Origin: Phyllobacterium myrsinacearum
GTDB lineage: Bacteria > Pseudomonadota > Alphaproteobacteria > Rhizobiales > Rhizobiaceae
Assembly: GCF_014138285.1 (NCBI RefSeq)
Contig: NZ_JACGXN010000017.1
Span: 26,107 to 90,106 of the forward strand
Length of the DNA stretch: 64,000 nucleotides
Direction: 5' to 3'
Part shown: positions 43,935-53,625 of the stretch, one piece after another
Numbering within the stretch: position 1 is the first letter of the stretch
Layout of the letters: each line of letters starts with the position of its first letter
Position numbers and translations under genes: made by a program
The notes under the pieces: generated by a model
The model's input: only the letters and a program-made list of their open reading frames with translations
Told to the model about the DNA's origin: nothing
The model's database searches: none

Positions 43935-44849
43935 ATGGCTATTTCGACAACTGACCCCCTCGCCAGCGTTGTCGCGTTGCTCAAGCCGGAGCCCTCGATC
44001 GCCAAGCTTGTCAACGGCGGCGGGCGCTGGGGCGTTGAGCGTACAAACATGGCAAGTCCGTTCTACTGCGCCATGGTCGAAGGCACTTGCCTTCTGACTA
44101 TTCGGGACCGTGCACCGCTTGTCCTTGAAGCAGGAGACTTCGTGCTGGTGCCGGAAGTCTTCGATTTCACCATGTCGAGCATCAATCCGCCGCCAAACGG
44201 CGCCCCGCACCTGCCGTTGGAGATCGGTCCCGGCATGTTCCGCCTGGGCGAACAGGACGCACCGACCGAGGTGCGGTGCCTGGTGGGCCACTGCAGCTTT
44301 GCCTCGCCGGACCGGAAACTGCTCGTTTCGCTGCTACCGGCGGTCATCCATGTGCGCGCACAGGGACGCCTGATCGTGCTCGTTCAGATGATCCAGGAAG
44401 AGACGCAAAGCGATCGGGCGGCGCGCGACATGGTGCTCGGGCGGCTTTTGGAACTGCTGCTGGTCGAGGCCTTGCGCTCCGTCGAAAGCACGATGGCAGA
44501 ACCCGGTTTGCTCCGTGGCCTTGCCGATCCACGACTTGCCCTGGCGCTGCGGCAGATCCATGCAGACCCCGGTGCGAGTCTATCCGTTCAGGGCCTGGCC
44601 GCTGCAGCAGGCATGTCGCGCTCCACCTTCTTTGACCGCTTTCACGGCAAGGTCGGATCCACGCCCATGGAATATGTAGCGGCTTGGCGGATGGCAGTGG
44701 CAAAGGACATGCTGGTGAGGGGAAATATCGCCATGGCCGAACTCGCGCGGCGTGTCGGCTATGGGTCGGTCAGTTCATTCAGCATGGCCTTTTCGCGGCA
44801 TGTCGGAACACCACCCGGCGCTTTCGCCGCCAGACGCCAGGCCACGTAA
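43935..44849 (+). CDS. AraC family transcriptional regulator (cupin-AraC type)
   Basis: 304 residues. The N-terminal half is a cupin-like sensor (CLLTIRDRAPLVLEAGDFVL), and the C-terminal ~100 residues carry two HTH motifs (SVQGLAAAAGMSRSTFFDRF and MAELARRVGYGSVSSFSMAF). No ribosome site is visible before the ATG, so the message may be leaderless. It probably controls the divergent SDR gene, a common arrangement for this subgroup. Confidence 0.88.
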   Translation: MAISTTDPLASVVALLKPEPSIAKLVNGGGRWGVERTNMASPFYCAMVEGTCLLTIRDRAPLVLEAGDFVLVPEVFDFTMSSINPPPNGAPHLPLEIGPGMFRLGEQDAPTEVRCLVGHCSFASPDRKLLVSLLPAVIHVRAQGRLIVLVQMIQEETQSDRAARDMVLGRLLELLLVEALRSVESTMAEPGLLRGLADPRLALALRQIHADPGASLSVQGLAAAAGMSRSTFFDRFHGKVGSTPMEYVAAWRMAVAKDMLVRGNIAMAELARRVGYGSVSSFSMAFSRHVGTPPGAFAARRQAT

Positions 44850-45580
44850 GTCGCACCTCGAGCAGTTCCGAGCTGATTACCAAAATCGACGCGTATCGCT
44901 CACAGGGTTCAACGACGCCAGATGGCAGTGTTCGGGAATTTAGAATTTAGGTCTGAATGGCAGACATGGGGTCGGTTGCCGAAGGGCTGCTATTCTTTGA
45001 GCGAGTCTGAAACCGGACGAGCCATTGTCGGCCTCATCTTGCTCATTGATGGCATTAGTTCAATTGCCATAATGACGGGTAGATGATGCGTATCCAGCAC
45101 TCATCGGAAATCTCACTTCAAATGCCAACGTCTTGAGAAGATTCGAACCGAGAACCATTCGATAGACAAAAGGCTTCGCCGCACCATATGCCACCTGGGG
45201 GCAGGACTCGTTAATCACAGCCAGAAGATGACGGAAGCTGGCTCTTTGGCGTGCCTTTATGATGGCGGTCGTCACCGTTCTCATGGCCAAATCGGATACT
45301 GCTCAATCTTCAAACCGACAGAAGATCAATACGTTAGCCTTTGTTCAGGACCAACGAAGTCAAGGCGCCGATGGTTGCGCGAGGATGGTTCGTGAATCGC
45401 TTCTCAGCAGATCGATGTCGGCAACCCATTGATCAGGAAAGGAAAAACCTCTCCGCGCACAGGTCTCCTAAACACGTCGGTGGACTTATAAATAATGTGA
45501 TATGGAATGGTTGGTTTCTAACGAGAAAAGATGTTTCGCACGGCGAAAGGCCGGTGTTGGTGCGTTTGGCTGTGCATTCG
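44850..45580. other. Gap without a recognised gene
   Basis: 731 bases. A 76-codon minus-strand frame at 45060-45290 has no known family and no ribosome site. I see no RNA gene or clear repeat. Confidence 0.4.
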
Positions 45581-47080
45581 CTACCATGAGTATTTCAATT
45601 CCGCTCGAACATAGTTGCTGTCACGGCCTCCGGCGTCGCGAAGCGCCGAGCCGACCTGATAATGGACGGCTTCCAGTGACCCCGTGAGATTGGGATTGAA
45701 GCGATAGTCCGCCTCGGCTTGCAAATAGGCTCCCGTCCATGCTGGCCCATGACCCGCCGTGCCAGCCGCGGGAATGCTTGGCAGGGTGTAGACGGCGTCC
45801 TGTGTTGTCTGTCGCCAGAGCAGTCCGACCCCTGCCATCAGGGTCAGGTCTTCTGTCGGCTGAACGGTGACCGATGGTTTGATGTGGACGAGGTTGGCGT
45901 ATCCAGTATGACCACCGAGCGAGAAATAGAAGCCGTTCGGAAACAGCGGATTGAAGGTGCCGAGCGTGCCATCACTCGCGTCCCGGTCGCCCGACGCGAC
46001 GTCGAACTGCAGACCGATCCGCGGCAACCAGGTGAGATCCTCGAAGGTGTAGCCGGTCCTCGCACCCACGGCCCAGGCCAGAATGTCGGCTGGGCCCACC
46101 TTGCCAACCTGTCCCATCGCTTCCGCATCCCAGTCGAAGCCGGCATATTTGCCAGCCGTCCGGATATTGAGGATATGCCTGTCCTCCTCACCCGACACGG
46201 TGAGAAAGGTGGCGTCCTTGCGCTGATAAAGCGCGTAATAGGCGGATGCCTCGATCGTCGGCGAGAGCTGCCACTCAACGCGCGCGCCGCTGAACATTGC
46301 ATCGCCGTTTGATCGATCATCGAAAGGGCGGTCATCGCGATACTGAACAGGCCGGCTGACAAGACCATAGAAGCGCCATGCATCCGTCTCCCACCCGGCC
46401 CAGACAGCGTCGAATGACTGGCGGACATTTGGCCCGTCGCGCGTTGAAACGAACCGCTCCAGGTCAAAGGCAAAGTCTTGACGGCCGACCCTTGCCCTGA
46501 ATGTTCCGGCGTCAGTCTCCTGCGTATAGCCGACGAATGCTTGCCGAAGGTCAAATCGGTTTGCGTCGTTAGGACCGATCACCGTCTTGTTGAACGCACG
46601 CACATCCTCGAACTGCGTGAACACTTGCCAGTTTTCATTCAGGTGAGCGTCGATATGGAACTGCGCGCGCTGTAACCAGTAAGAGTCTCTGGGGTTCGCA
46701 CGCACGGTTCCGAAAGCCGGCGCATCACTGACTTCGAAGATTTCGCGTAGATTGAGTCCGAGCGAGATGTAGCTGTTGGGATTGGAGGAAAACAACGGAA
46801 TGTATTTGAGACTATCCAGCGGTTGAGTCTTCAGTTTCGAATCCGCGAGGCGCGACCAGTCCTCCCGCGACCGGTCGGCTTTTATCGAGGGCCTCTCCTG
46901 CTCCAAGCGAGAATCATCCGCCAGGGCTGGCCGGTAGTCCCATTGAGCAAAGGCAAGGGCGGCAAGCGAAAGCAGGAGTGTCCGCGCCTTGGATACGGAC
47001 CCAAGACCGAGCGCTATTGAACGACGCGAGACGGCACATCTCTGTCGGTCAATCATCCTCCCTTTCAGCCTTCGGCCCAT
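45581..47080 (-). CDS. Alginate-export-type outer-membrane porin
   Basis: About 499 residues from the ATG at 47080 (another ATG at 47056 sits directly after AGGGAGG). The frame stays open to 47416 without a better start. A long n-region precedes a signal segment (TLLLSLAALAFAQWDY, then ALA). The rest is a beta barrel with amphipathic strands, such as WLQRAQFHIDAHLNENWQVF, and RFDLRQAFVGYTQETDAGTF before VGRQDF, ending in an aromatic residue (LKYSW), as outer-membrane proteins do. It would let a substrate into the periplasm, where the exported amidohydrolase encoded upstream could act. Confidence 0.8.
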   Translation of the reverse strand: MGRRLKGRMIDRQRCAVSRRSIALGLGSVSKARTLLLSLAALAFAQWDYRPALADDSRLEQERPSIKADRSREDWSRLADSKLKTQPLDSLKYIPLFSSNPNSYISLGLNLREIFEVSDAPAFGTVRANPRDSYWLQRAQFHIDAHLNENWQVFTQFEDVRAFNKTVIGPNDANRFDLRQAFVGYTQETDAGTFRARVGRQDFAFDLERFVSTRDGPNVRQSFDAVWAGWETDAWRFYGLVSRPVQYRDDRPFDDRSNGDAMFSGARVEWQLSPTIEASAYYALYQRKDATFLTVSGEEDRHILNIRTAGKYAGFDWDAEAMGQVGKVGPADILAWAVGARTGYTFEDLTWLPRIGLQFDVASGDRDASDGTLGTFNPLFPNGFYFSLGGHTGYANLVHIKPSVTVQPTEDLTLMAGVGLLWRQTTQDAVYTLPSIPAAGTAGHGPAWTGAYLQAEADYRFNPNLTGSLEAVHYQVGSALRDAGGRDSNYVRAELKYSW

Positions 47081-47402
47081 ACCCACATCCTGCGTCAGCT
47101 TTCCGAGGGTGATCGCAGCCGTCCGCCGCTGGCACGCCGAAGCATGAGGGCGTTTGAGACGAGATGACGAGGCTGGAGACAACGTGACTTTTCGAGATGC
47201 CTCGTCCAAGATCTCATCAACCTTACTTTTGAACAGCGAGCGCTCTTGGTCGTCGGCACTCGCGTCTTGAATAATTGCTGATCCTACATTCAGGCGATGG
47301 TGCTTCCAACGCAGTAGGGAACGGCCATGCGGCGGAACCGGAGTCCAACGAGCTTCTGCAATGGGACTGTTGGGGAAGGCGGAGAAAACCTTTCCGCGGG
47401 GT
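47081..47402. other. Gap between porin and amidohydrolase
   Basis: 322 bases. The porin frame is open across it, but the sequence does not look like a signal peptide or known domain. I see no separate gene. Confidence 0.4.
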
Positions 47403-49208
47403 TCATTTTTCCCCATGATAGCTGCCGAAGTATTTTACGGGTGACCAGGCTGGAAGGATTTCGGGCAGTTTTGGCGATAGAGCGCTATAGTCCTGTGCAC
47501 CAAACACGACCTTTCCGTCCATAATCGTTAGGACAGACGATATAGAGCTGATTTGCTCTTCCGGCACGGCGAAGTAATCCCTGTCAAGAACGGCGAAGTC
47601 GGCCAGATTTCCGGGGGCGATTGTGCCTAGCTCGGCTTCTGCATTCATGAACCAGGCTGCCCCACTGGTGAACAGCTTCATCGCTTCGGCGCGGGAGAGG
47701 CGGTTGTTCTCGGCGAGAACCTCCGATCCGGACACGGACTTGCCGGACACCATCCAGCTTATACCGACCCACGGGTTGAACGTGGCAGCCCGGAAAGCGT
47801 CGGTGGTCATGGCCAGCGGGATGCCGCTATCCACGAGTTTGCGCAGACGCGGCGTCTCCAACGCCTTCTCACGACTATATGTCTTGATGAAACCATCGGC
47901 GTGCAGCGCCATTTTGGCGTCCAGGGCGATGCCGCCTCCCAGCTTCTTCACCCGATCGATGTTTTCCGGGCTGATGGTCTCCGCATGCTCGAGACTCCAT
48001 TTCAGGCCATCGAGCGGGATCGTTTCGTTCACCTTCTCAAGGGCATCGAGAAAGGGCGAGATGTTCTCGTTGTAGCTAACGTGCATGCGGAACGGAATGC
48101 GCCGCTGGACGAGCTTCATCACATCGTGCTCGACAAAGCGCCGCATCTTCTCAGGCTCGATGATGACCGCCGGACGGTCGAAGTTCTCATGATCGTGCAC
48201 TTCCCCGCTCAGAACCTCCCCGGCACCTCGATATTCATGGCCATGTGCCAGGGTGGGGTGCAGGTTTTGTCCTGGACTTATCGGCGCCGTTTTCGTGATG
48301 GCTTCGATTTCCAGATCCACCATGTTCACCGGCCCGCCGTCGCCGAGTTGCAAGTCCACAAAGGGCATCCGCACATTGAGGCGGTTGTCTCGGGCGAGCA
48401 TGGCTACCCTCGCCTGGGCCTCCGGGTATGGCCACCTGCCGCCATTATCGATGATCGAGGTCACGCCGGTCCGGTTCAGACCGTGAATGCTATAGATCAA
48501 CGAACTCACTTGTTCTTCGAACGTGGTCTGCGGCACCATGCTCTCGAGGGCGAGAAACAACCAGGTGTAGCCGTGGACCACGCCGGTCGGATTGCCGAGG
48601 CTGTCCTTTTCAAATTCGATGTCCGGCACCTTTGGGAACCGATCGGTGCCCACGCCAAATGCCTCCATCGCCTGTTTGTTCAAGAAGGCTTGGTTATAGG
48701 CATATTGCACGATCACGGGACGATCGGGCACGGCGGCGCGCAATTCGTCCAGCGTGGGAAAGCGATTTTCCTCAAATTGGTATGGTGACCAGCCTCCAAT
48801 CACCTTAACCCACTGGCCCTCCGGCGTGCGTGCGGCCTGCTCACTCAGCATGGCCAATGCGCGACGAAGCGTCGGCACACCATCCCATCTTACATTGTAG
48901 TTATAGGCCAAGTCATTGAGGACATGGATATGGGCATCGATGATGCCGGGGATCAGTCTGCGGCTGCGAGCATCAATGATCTCGGTTTTGGAATTTTTCA
49001 GACCGAGAACGTCCACATCAGAGCCGACGGAATAAATGCGACCTTTCTTGACCGCCAAAGCCGAAGCTTCGGGCTGAGCTTGGTTGCCGGTGAAGATCTT
49101 TGCGTTGAAAACGATCAGATCAGCGCCGGACTGTTCCTGCATCGTTTGTGCCTGAACCACAGAGAAAGAAAAAGTTGTCACAAACGCGATGAATATTTTT
49201 CTGATCAT
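47403..49208 (-). CDS. Exported YtcJ-type amidohydrolase
   Basis: 601 residues from the ATG at 49208, with CGAGGG upstream and a signal peptide (IRKIFIAFVTTFSFSVVQAQ). Metal motifs are IPGIIDAHIHVLNDL, MHVSYNE, KWSLEHAE and MTTDAFRAA. It is longer than the two cytoplasmic YtcJ copies. The signal peptide places it in the periplasm, presumably to hydrolyse an amide before uptake. The porin gene follows it in the same direction, and a LysR gene is divergent from it. Confidence 0.85.
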   Translation of the reverse strand: MIRKIFIAFVTTFSFSVVQAQTMQEQSGADLIVFNAKIFTGNQAQPEASALAVKKGRIYSVGSDVDVLGLKNSKTEIIDARSRRLIPGIIDAHIHVLNDLAYNYNVRWDGVPTLRRALAMLSEQAARTPEGQWVKVIGGWSPYQFEENRFPTLDELRAAVPDRPVIVQYAYNQAFLNKQAMEAFGVGTDRFPKVPDIEFEKDSLGNPTGVVHGYTWLFLALESMVPQTTFEEQVSSLIYSIHGLNRTGVTSIIDNGGRWPYPEAQARVAMLARDNRLNVRMPFVDLQLGDGGPVNMVDLEIEAITKTAPISPGQNLHPTLAHGHEYRGAGEVLSGEVHDHENFDRPAVIIEPEKMRRFVEHDVMKLVQRRIPFRMHVSYNENISPFLDALEKVNETIPLDGLKWSLEHAETISPENIDRVKKLGGGIALDAKMALHADGFIKTYSREKALETPRLRKLVDSGIPLAMTTDAFRAATFNPWVGISWMVSGKSVSGSEVLAENNRLSRAEAMKLFTSGAAWFMNAEAELGTIAPGNLADFAVLDRDYFAVPEEQISSISSVLTIMDGKVVFGAQDYSALSPKLPEILPAWSPVKYFGSYHGEK

Positions 49209-49461
49209 TTTACCCTCGTTCGACTGATTTTTACGAATTGCGGTCATGCGCAAGCCAGCGCCTTACGGATGCGTGCGATGGACGAAGAAGTGAGTTGAAT
49301 CCGTTAGAAAGATTATGGAATAAATCCTATATTGGCGGTTCGTGAGGCACGTTGCGAGGATGCCCTCATGGGAGAGTCAGCCGCAGCGAAGTTGTCATTC
49401 TCTTGTTTGCCTTGGTAGTCCTCGTTCGTGTGAAGCCGTGTCGCAAAATAAGGAACGCTTT

Positions 49462-50373
49462 GTGGAACTTGAGGATCTGAGAATATTTGTCGAAGTTGCT
49501 GATGCGGGCGGAGTATCGTCCGCAGCGATACGACTGGGTATCTCCAAGTCGATGGTCAGCCGGCGGATCACCAGGCTTGAGGGGGAACTCGGCGCGCAGC
49601 TATTTGCAAGGACAACGCGTGGTATAGCGCTCACAGAAGCAGGTTGTACATTCAGAGATTACGCAGCCAGGACTTCCGCGGAATTGGACGTGGTGCGCGA
49701 AACGATCCTGCCCGCCGGTGAGCTTCGAGGCCGCATGCGCGTAGCCGCGCCATTGTCATTTGGTCCGACCTATTTTGCTCCTGTCATCTCCCAGATGGCT
49801 ATCCGACACCCGCAACTACAAATCCTTTCTTCCTATACTGATCGCTTCGTAGATCTCGTGGGAGAGGGTTTTGATTGCGCAATTCGGCTGGGGCATCTGC
49901 CGGACTCGAACCTCGTCGCAAGGCGCATCGGACCAATTTTTGGCAAGCTGGTTGCAAGTCCCGCCTATATCGAGGCTTACGGTGCTCCCGAAACACCGGA
50001 CGAGATTGTGAATCATAAAGTCGTTATGCGGGACGCCGAGAAGTGGCAATTCATGGATGGCGACAAGATTGTCACGGTGCGTCCCCAGGGACGTTTCATA
50101 GCTGATAACGCAATGTCCCTCGTAGCGGCCGCTCTGGATGGAATCGGGATCGCCTATCTGCCAGAACCGCTTGTCGCGGACCATATTGGTTCTGGTGCAC
50201 TGGTGCCAATCATGACGCGTCATCCGATTCCGCCAGCCGGCATCTTCGTCGTGAGGCCGCCTGGCCAGTATCCCTCTCGAAAGGTGAGGGTACTCACCGA
50301 AATGCTCCTCAAATGTTTCGGGACCGCAGCCGTCAAGGACCGCGCGGAGGGCCTTTATAGGCAAGATGAATGA
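49462..50373 (+). CDS. LysR family regulator (paralogue 1)
   Basis: 303 residues from a GTG at 49462 (AAGGA upstream), chosen because the alignment with paralogues 2 and 3 starts there (ELEDLRIFVEVADAGG). The HTH is AAIRLGISKSMVSRRITRLE. The effector domain is complete, ending LPEPLVADHIGSGALVPIMT and PSRKVRVLTEML. The amidohydrolase gene at 49208 is divergent and is the likely target. Confidence 0.9.
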   Translation: MELEDLRIFVEVADAGGVSSAAIRLGISKSMVSRRITRLEGELGAQLFARTTRGIALTEAGCTFRDYAARTSAELDVVRETILPAGELRGRMRVAAPLSFGPTYFAPVISQMAIRHPQLQILSSYTDRFVDLVGEGFDCAIRLGHLPDSNLVARRIGPIFGKLVASPAYIEAYGAPETPDEIVNHKVVMRDAEKWQFMDGDKIVTVRPQGRFIADNAMSLVAAALDGIGIAYLPEPLVADHIGSGALVPIMTRHPIPPAGIFVVRPPGQYPSRKVRVLTEMLLKCFGTAAVKDRAEGLYRQDE

Positions 50374-50766
50374 TCGGCGTGAGGGTAGCGTCAAGGTTGC
50401 GAGGTTGATCGGCTCGTTCCCATTCTGCGGTTTGGCACACGAGATCATCTGGCCCCGAAGTCGACCAGGTTCCCGATCGAACTCTCGCCGTCAAGCGGGC
50501 GGGTCGGGTGCGTATTGGCTATCCGTTTGCCGGAAGTTGTCGGATAGCTTGTATGTGTTGCGGATGGGGTGCTCTGGCAGAATTGCCCGGCGGATAACCG
50601 GTCGCCGCGATTTCAGATCGTACAGGAATCTGACCTGTATCAGCGATCGGGGGCGCGGCCAGCCAAACGTCGCGAAATGGCTCTTTCAACGCTGAGTGCA
50701 GCGGCAATGAGAGGTGCCGCCGATGCAATGGTAGCGCCGCGCTCGATGTCAATGGAGGATCCATCG
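50374..50766. other. Gap without a recognised gene
   Basis: 393 bases between the LysR gene and an opposing hypothetical gene. Short frames on both strands match nothing I know. Confidence 0.4.
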
Positions 50767-51108
50767 CTATTTCGCAAGGGACGGTTCGATGTCTGCGGAC
50801 CAGTAGTGCCTGGCAATATTCTGGGAGTTGCGGATAACGTGGCAGGCAACTTCAGGGTCTCCCCCTTCAAACGTATCCGGGTCTGCCCCACACATGAGAC
50901 AATACATTCGCTGATGAACAATTGCCGCAAAATATTGCATTGCCGGTGCAGCATCTTCTTGGTCGATGGCTCGCATTTCCGCTGCGACGATCTTGGTCGA
51001 TTCCTCAAGGGCTCGCGAAACCGCGGCAGCCAGCTTCCTGTCGGCGCGAGCGATGACATCGGCGACCTGGCGCTCCGCCAAAGTTAGATCAGGGGTGTTT
51101 CCGGCCAT
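50767..51108 (-). CDS. Hypothetical protein
   Basis: 113 residues, mainly helical (ERQVADVIARADRKLAAAVS, ALEESTKIVAAEMRAI), with two Cys close together in YCLMCGADP. It has protein-like composition and no membrane segment. The family is not recognised. It lies between the LysR gene and the small GNAT gene, in the same direction as the latter. Confidence 0.5.
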   Translation of the reverse strand: MAGNTPDLTLAERQVADVIARADRKLAAAVSRALEESTKIVAAEMRAIDQEDAAPAMQYFAAIVHQRMYCLMCGADPDTFEGGDPEVACHVIRNSQNIARHYWSADIEPSLAK

Positions 51109-51224
51109 TAATCACCTCATCGGCAGCAACTTGCAGGGCCAGCTCCGCCTCTTGGAATAAGAATGTGTTTCTCTGCATAACACTCCTTTCAGCCGGCTCT
51201 ATTTCGTTGGCTGGCAGAATCTAT

Positions 51225-51512
51225 TCACTTGCTCAAAACATCCTGCCACTCCGTATGACGCTCGATCTGCGCTTTCGCGAATGGGCAAAGCGGGATAATC
51301 ATGATCCCTTCCCGCCTGGCATCTTCTACCGCCTGGCGGACCAATTGCTCACCGATTTTTCGGCCACGCAACACGGCAGGAACATCTGTGTGGTCGATGA
51401 TGATCAGCTTTTGACCCGCACGACTGTATGTCATTTCGGATTCGTGCCCATCAACAACGATCCGGTAGCATCCCTTAGACACGCCATCCTCCCGTTCAAC
51501 CTCTTGGCTCAA
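51225..51512 (-). CDS. Small GNAT-type N-acetyltransferase (YjdJ/NATD1-like)
   Basis: 95 residues, the size of the minimal GNAT family. MTYSRAGQKLIIIDHTDVPA and LRGRKIGEQLVRQAVEDARR form the acetyl-CoA loop, and IIPLCPFAKAQIERHTEW is the closing motif. The substrate is unknown. Confidence 0.85.
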   Translation of the reverse strand: MSQEVEREDGVSKGCYRIVVDGHESEMTYSRAGQKLIIIDHTDVPAVLRGRKIGEQLVRQAVEDARREGIMIIPLCPFAKAQIERHTEWQDVLSK

Positions 51513-51599
51513 TTCATTTCCTCCGTCATCAATCCAGTGCTAACATGGCGACCTGACCCATCCTTAGATGATACTCTTTTTGAAGCCGACCAGCAGATA

Positions 51600-52535
51600 C
51601 TACTCGGGCAAAGGGATGTGCTCGTCCCTGTCATCAATCGGGAGATCGAAACGCCCCTTGCCCCAGTTCTGGGCACGCCATTCGGCCTTGGCCTCTTCGA
51701 TACGCTCCTTGGAAGAGGCCACGAAGTTCCACCAAATGTAGCGCGGTCCTGAGAGTGTCGCGCCGCCCAGGGCCATCAGCCTTGCACCTTGGCCGCCAGC
51801 GGTCACCGTGATCCTGTCACCGGGACGAAACACCATCATCTGCGGCGCTTCGAAGTCTTGGCCAGCGATCGAGATCGAACCCTCGACGATATAGATCCCC
51901 CGATCCTCGTGATCGTCCGGCATGGGCAGGCGAGCACCTGCTTCCAGCCTGACATCGGCATAGAAAGTCTCGGTAAACATCCTCGCGGGAGCAACCTTGC
52001 CATAGACATTTCCCAAGATAAGCCGAACGGTGACACCGTGATCCTCGATCATGGGCAGGGCCTGTGTCTCATGATGTTCGAACATCGGCGCCATATCCTC
52101 ATGGCTGTCGGGAAGCGCTACCCAAGTTTGGATCCCCAGCAGGCGTTGCGGACCGCTGCGGCCTTCTGGCGTGATGCGCTCGGAATGCGAGACACCCCGG
52201 CCCGCGACCATCCAGTTCAGAGCTCCGGGGCGAATGATCTGGTCGGCGCCTGTGCTGTCGCGATGATGGAATTCACCGCGATAAAGATAAGTGACGGTGC
52301 CGAGTCCTATGTGGGGGTGCGGTCGAACATCGATGCCCTGACCAGTCAGAAGTTCCGCAGGCCCGACCTGATCGAAGAAGATGAACGGGCCAACCATCTG
52401 ACGCTTCGGCGCAGGCAAGGCGCGCCGAACTTCAAAGCCACCGAGGTCGCGCGAACGTGGAATGATGAGAGTGTCGATCGCATCCAGGCCGACCTCTTCA
52501 GGACAGGCTGGTGCAATTGCGGGGTTCCAACTCAT
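51600..52535 (-). CDS. Pirin family protein
   Basis: 311 residues from the ATG at 52535 (GAGGAGA upstream). It has a bicupin fold with the pirin metal motif HPHIGLGTVTYLYRGEFHHR (two His, one Glu nearby) and GVSHSERITPEG. Bacterial pirins may act as quercetinases or redox regulators. It lies downstream of a LysR gene in the same direction. Confidence 0.9.
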   Translation of the reverse strand: MSWNPAIAPACPEEVGLDAIDTLIIPRSRDLGGFEVRRALPAPKRQMVGPFIFFDQVGPAELLTGQGIDVRPHPHIGLGTVTYLYRGEFHHRDSTGADQIIRPGALNWMVAGRGVSHSERITPEGRSGPQRLLGIQTWVALPDSHEDMAPMFEHHETQALPMIEDHGVTVRLILGNVYGKVAPARMFTETFYADVRLEAGARLPMPDDHEDRGIYIVEGSISIAGQDFEAPQMMVFRPGDRITVTAGGQGARLMALGGATLSGPRYIWWNFVASSKERIEEAKAEWRAQNWGKGRFDLPIDDRDEHIPLPE

Positions 52536-52702
52536 GCATCTTCTCCTCTTCATTCTGCGGGGTAGACCCTGCGGGGCCGCCCTCTCGTTCTGCTACCCGG
52601 TCAGCCAAAGCCGCCACCGAAACTAGAAAGCGCCAGCGCCAGCGACTAGCCGCGCAGAGCGCTACGCTGTGTTGCGACAAGCGGAACACGCTGTCCGCGG
52701 CA

Positions 52703-53593
52703 TCAACTCCCAGTGCCCCAAAAATGCGTGTCATTCCCAAAGGATTCGATCAGGAACTCCGAGAGAACTCGCACTTTTCGGGATGGATGCGGGCTGGGGG
52801 GCCGTACGACATAGACCCCGCCGACCGGTAGCGGAAAACGTGTCATGATCGGAATGAGAGCCCCTGAAGCGAGATAATCGCGGGTGACGCAATCAGGGAG
52901 CCAGGAGATGCCCAGCCCCTCAGCGGCTGCGCTCGCAAGCGCCATTCCGTTGTCGGTCCTGAAGCGGCCCCGCGGCTGCACAGTGATGATCTTCTCGCCA
53001 TCCATGAATCGCCACGTCTCCGCACCGACCAGAGCGTAGTGTGATGCGATGTCCTCCGGCGTCTCCGGCGAGCCATGCAGTCTTATGTAATCGGGGCTCG
53101 CCACCAGCTTGCCGTAAATCTGGCCGACGCGTTTTGCCATCAGGTTCGAATCGCGAAGGGCGCCAACACGGATCGCACAATCGAACCCATCGACGATCAG
53201 GTCGGCGAACCGGTCGCTGTAGTCGGCATGAATCTGAAGCTGCGGGTGATGGCGCGCCATCTTGGCGAGAACAGGCGCGAAATGGACCGGACCCGATGTC
53301 AGCGGAACGGCCACCCGGAACCGTCCACGAAGGTCACCTTCGGGCAGGATCGCCTCGCGCGCAATGTCGATCTCGGAACAGACCCTTGCCGCATAGTCCC
53401 GAAACAGGACCCCGGCCTCAGTCAGGCCGGCTCCACGTGTCGTTCGTGCAAGAAGCTGAGTTCCTAGCGCGCCCTCGATCCTGGTGAGCGCACGGCTGAC
53501 CATCGACTTGGAAACCCCCAGCCGACGCGCGGCCGAAGTGATGCCTCCCGAATCCGCAACCTCGACGAACACTCGCAGATCTTCGATGTCCAT
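52703..53593 (-). CDS. LysR family regulator (paralogue 2)
   Basis: 296 residues, start at the ATG at 53593 (GGAGGAA upstream). MDIEDLRVFVEVADSGGITS and RLGVSKSMVSRALTRIEGAL closely match paralogues 1 and 3. The effector domain reads FGSG-free but SGPVHFAPVLAKMARHHPQL in the equivalent place. It follows the LLM oxidoreductase gene by 32 bases in the same direction and may be cotranscribed with it. Confidence 0.9.
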   Translation of the reverse strand: MDIEDLRVFVEVADSGGITSAARRLGVSKSMVSRALTRIEGALGTQLLARTTRGAGLTEAGVLFRDYAARVCSEIDIAREAILPEGDLRGRFRVAVPLTSGPVHFAPVLAKMARHHPQLQIHADYSDRFADLIVDGFDCAIRVGALRDSNLMAKRVGQIYGKLVASPDYIRLHGSPETPEDIASHYALVGAETWRFMDGEKIITVQPRGRFRTDNGMALASAAAEGLGISWLPDCVTRDYLASGALIPIMTRFPLPVGGVYVVRPPSPHPSRKVRVLSEFLIESFGNDTHFWGTGS

Positions 53594-53625
53594 TTGGCAT
53601 TCCTCCGTTGCTACACTGTCGACAC

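Noticed and set aside
45060..45290. 76-codon minus-strand frame as a gene
   Set aside because: No ribosome site, no family and no conserved motif; composition not convincing.
47081..47416. Extension of the porin to 47416
   Set aside because: The frame is open, but the sequence precedes any signal peptide and does not resemble family N-termini.
50640..51059. 139-codon minus-strand frame as a gene
   Set aside because: It overlaps the hypothetical gene at 50767-51108 in another frame. The latter has the more protein-like composition.
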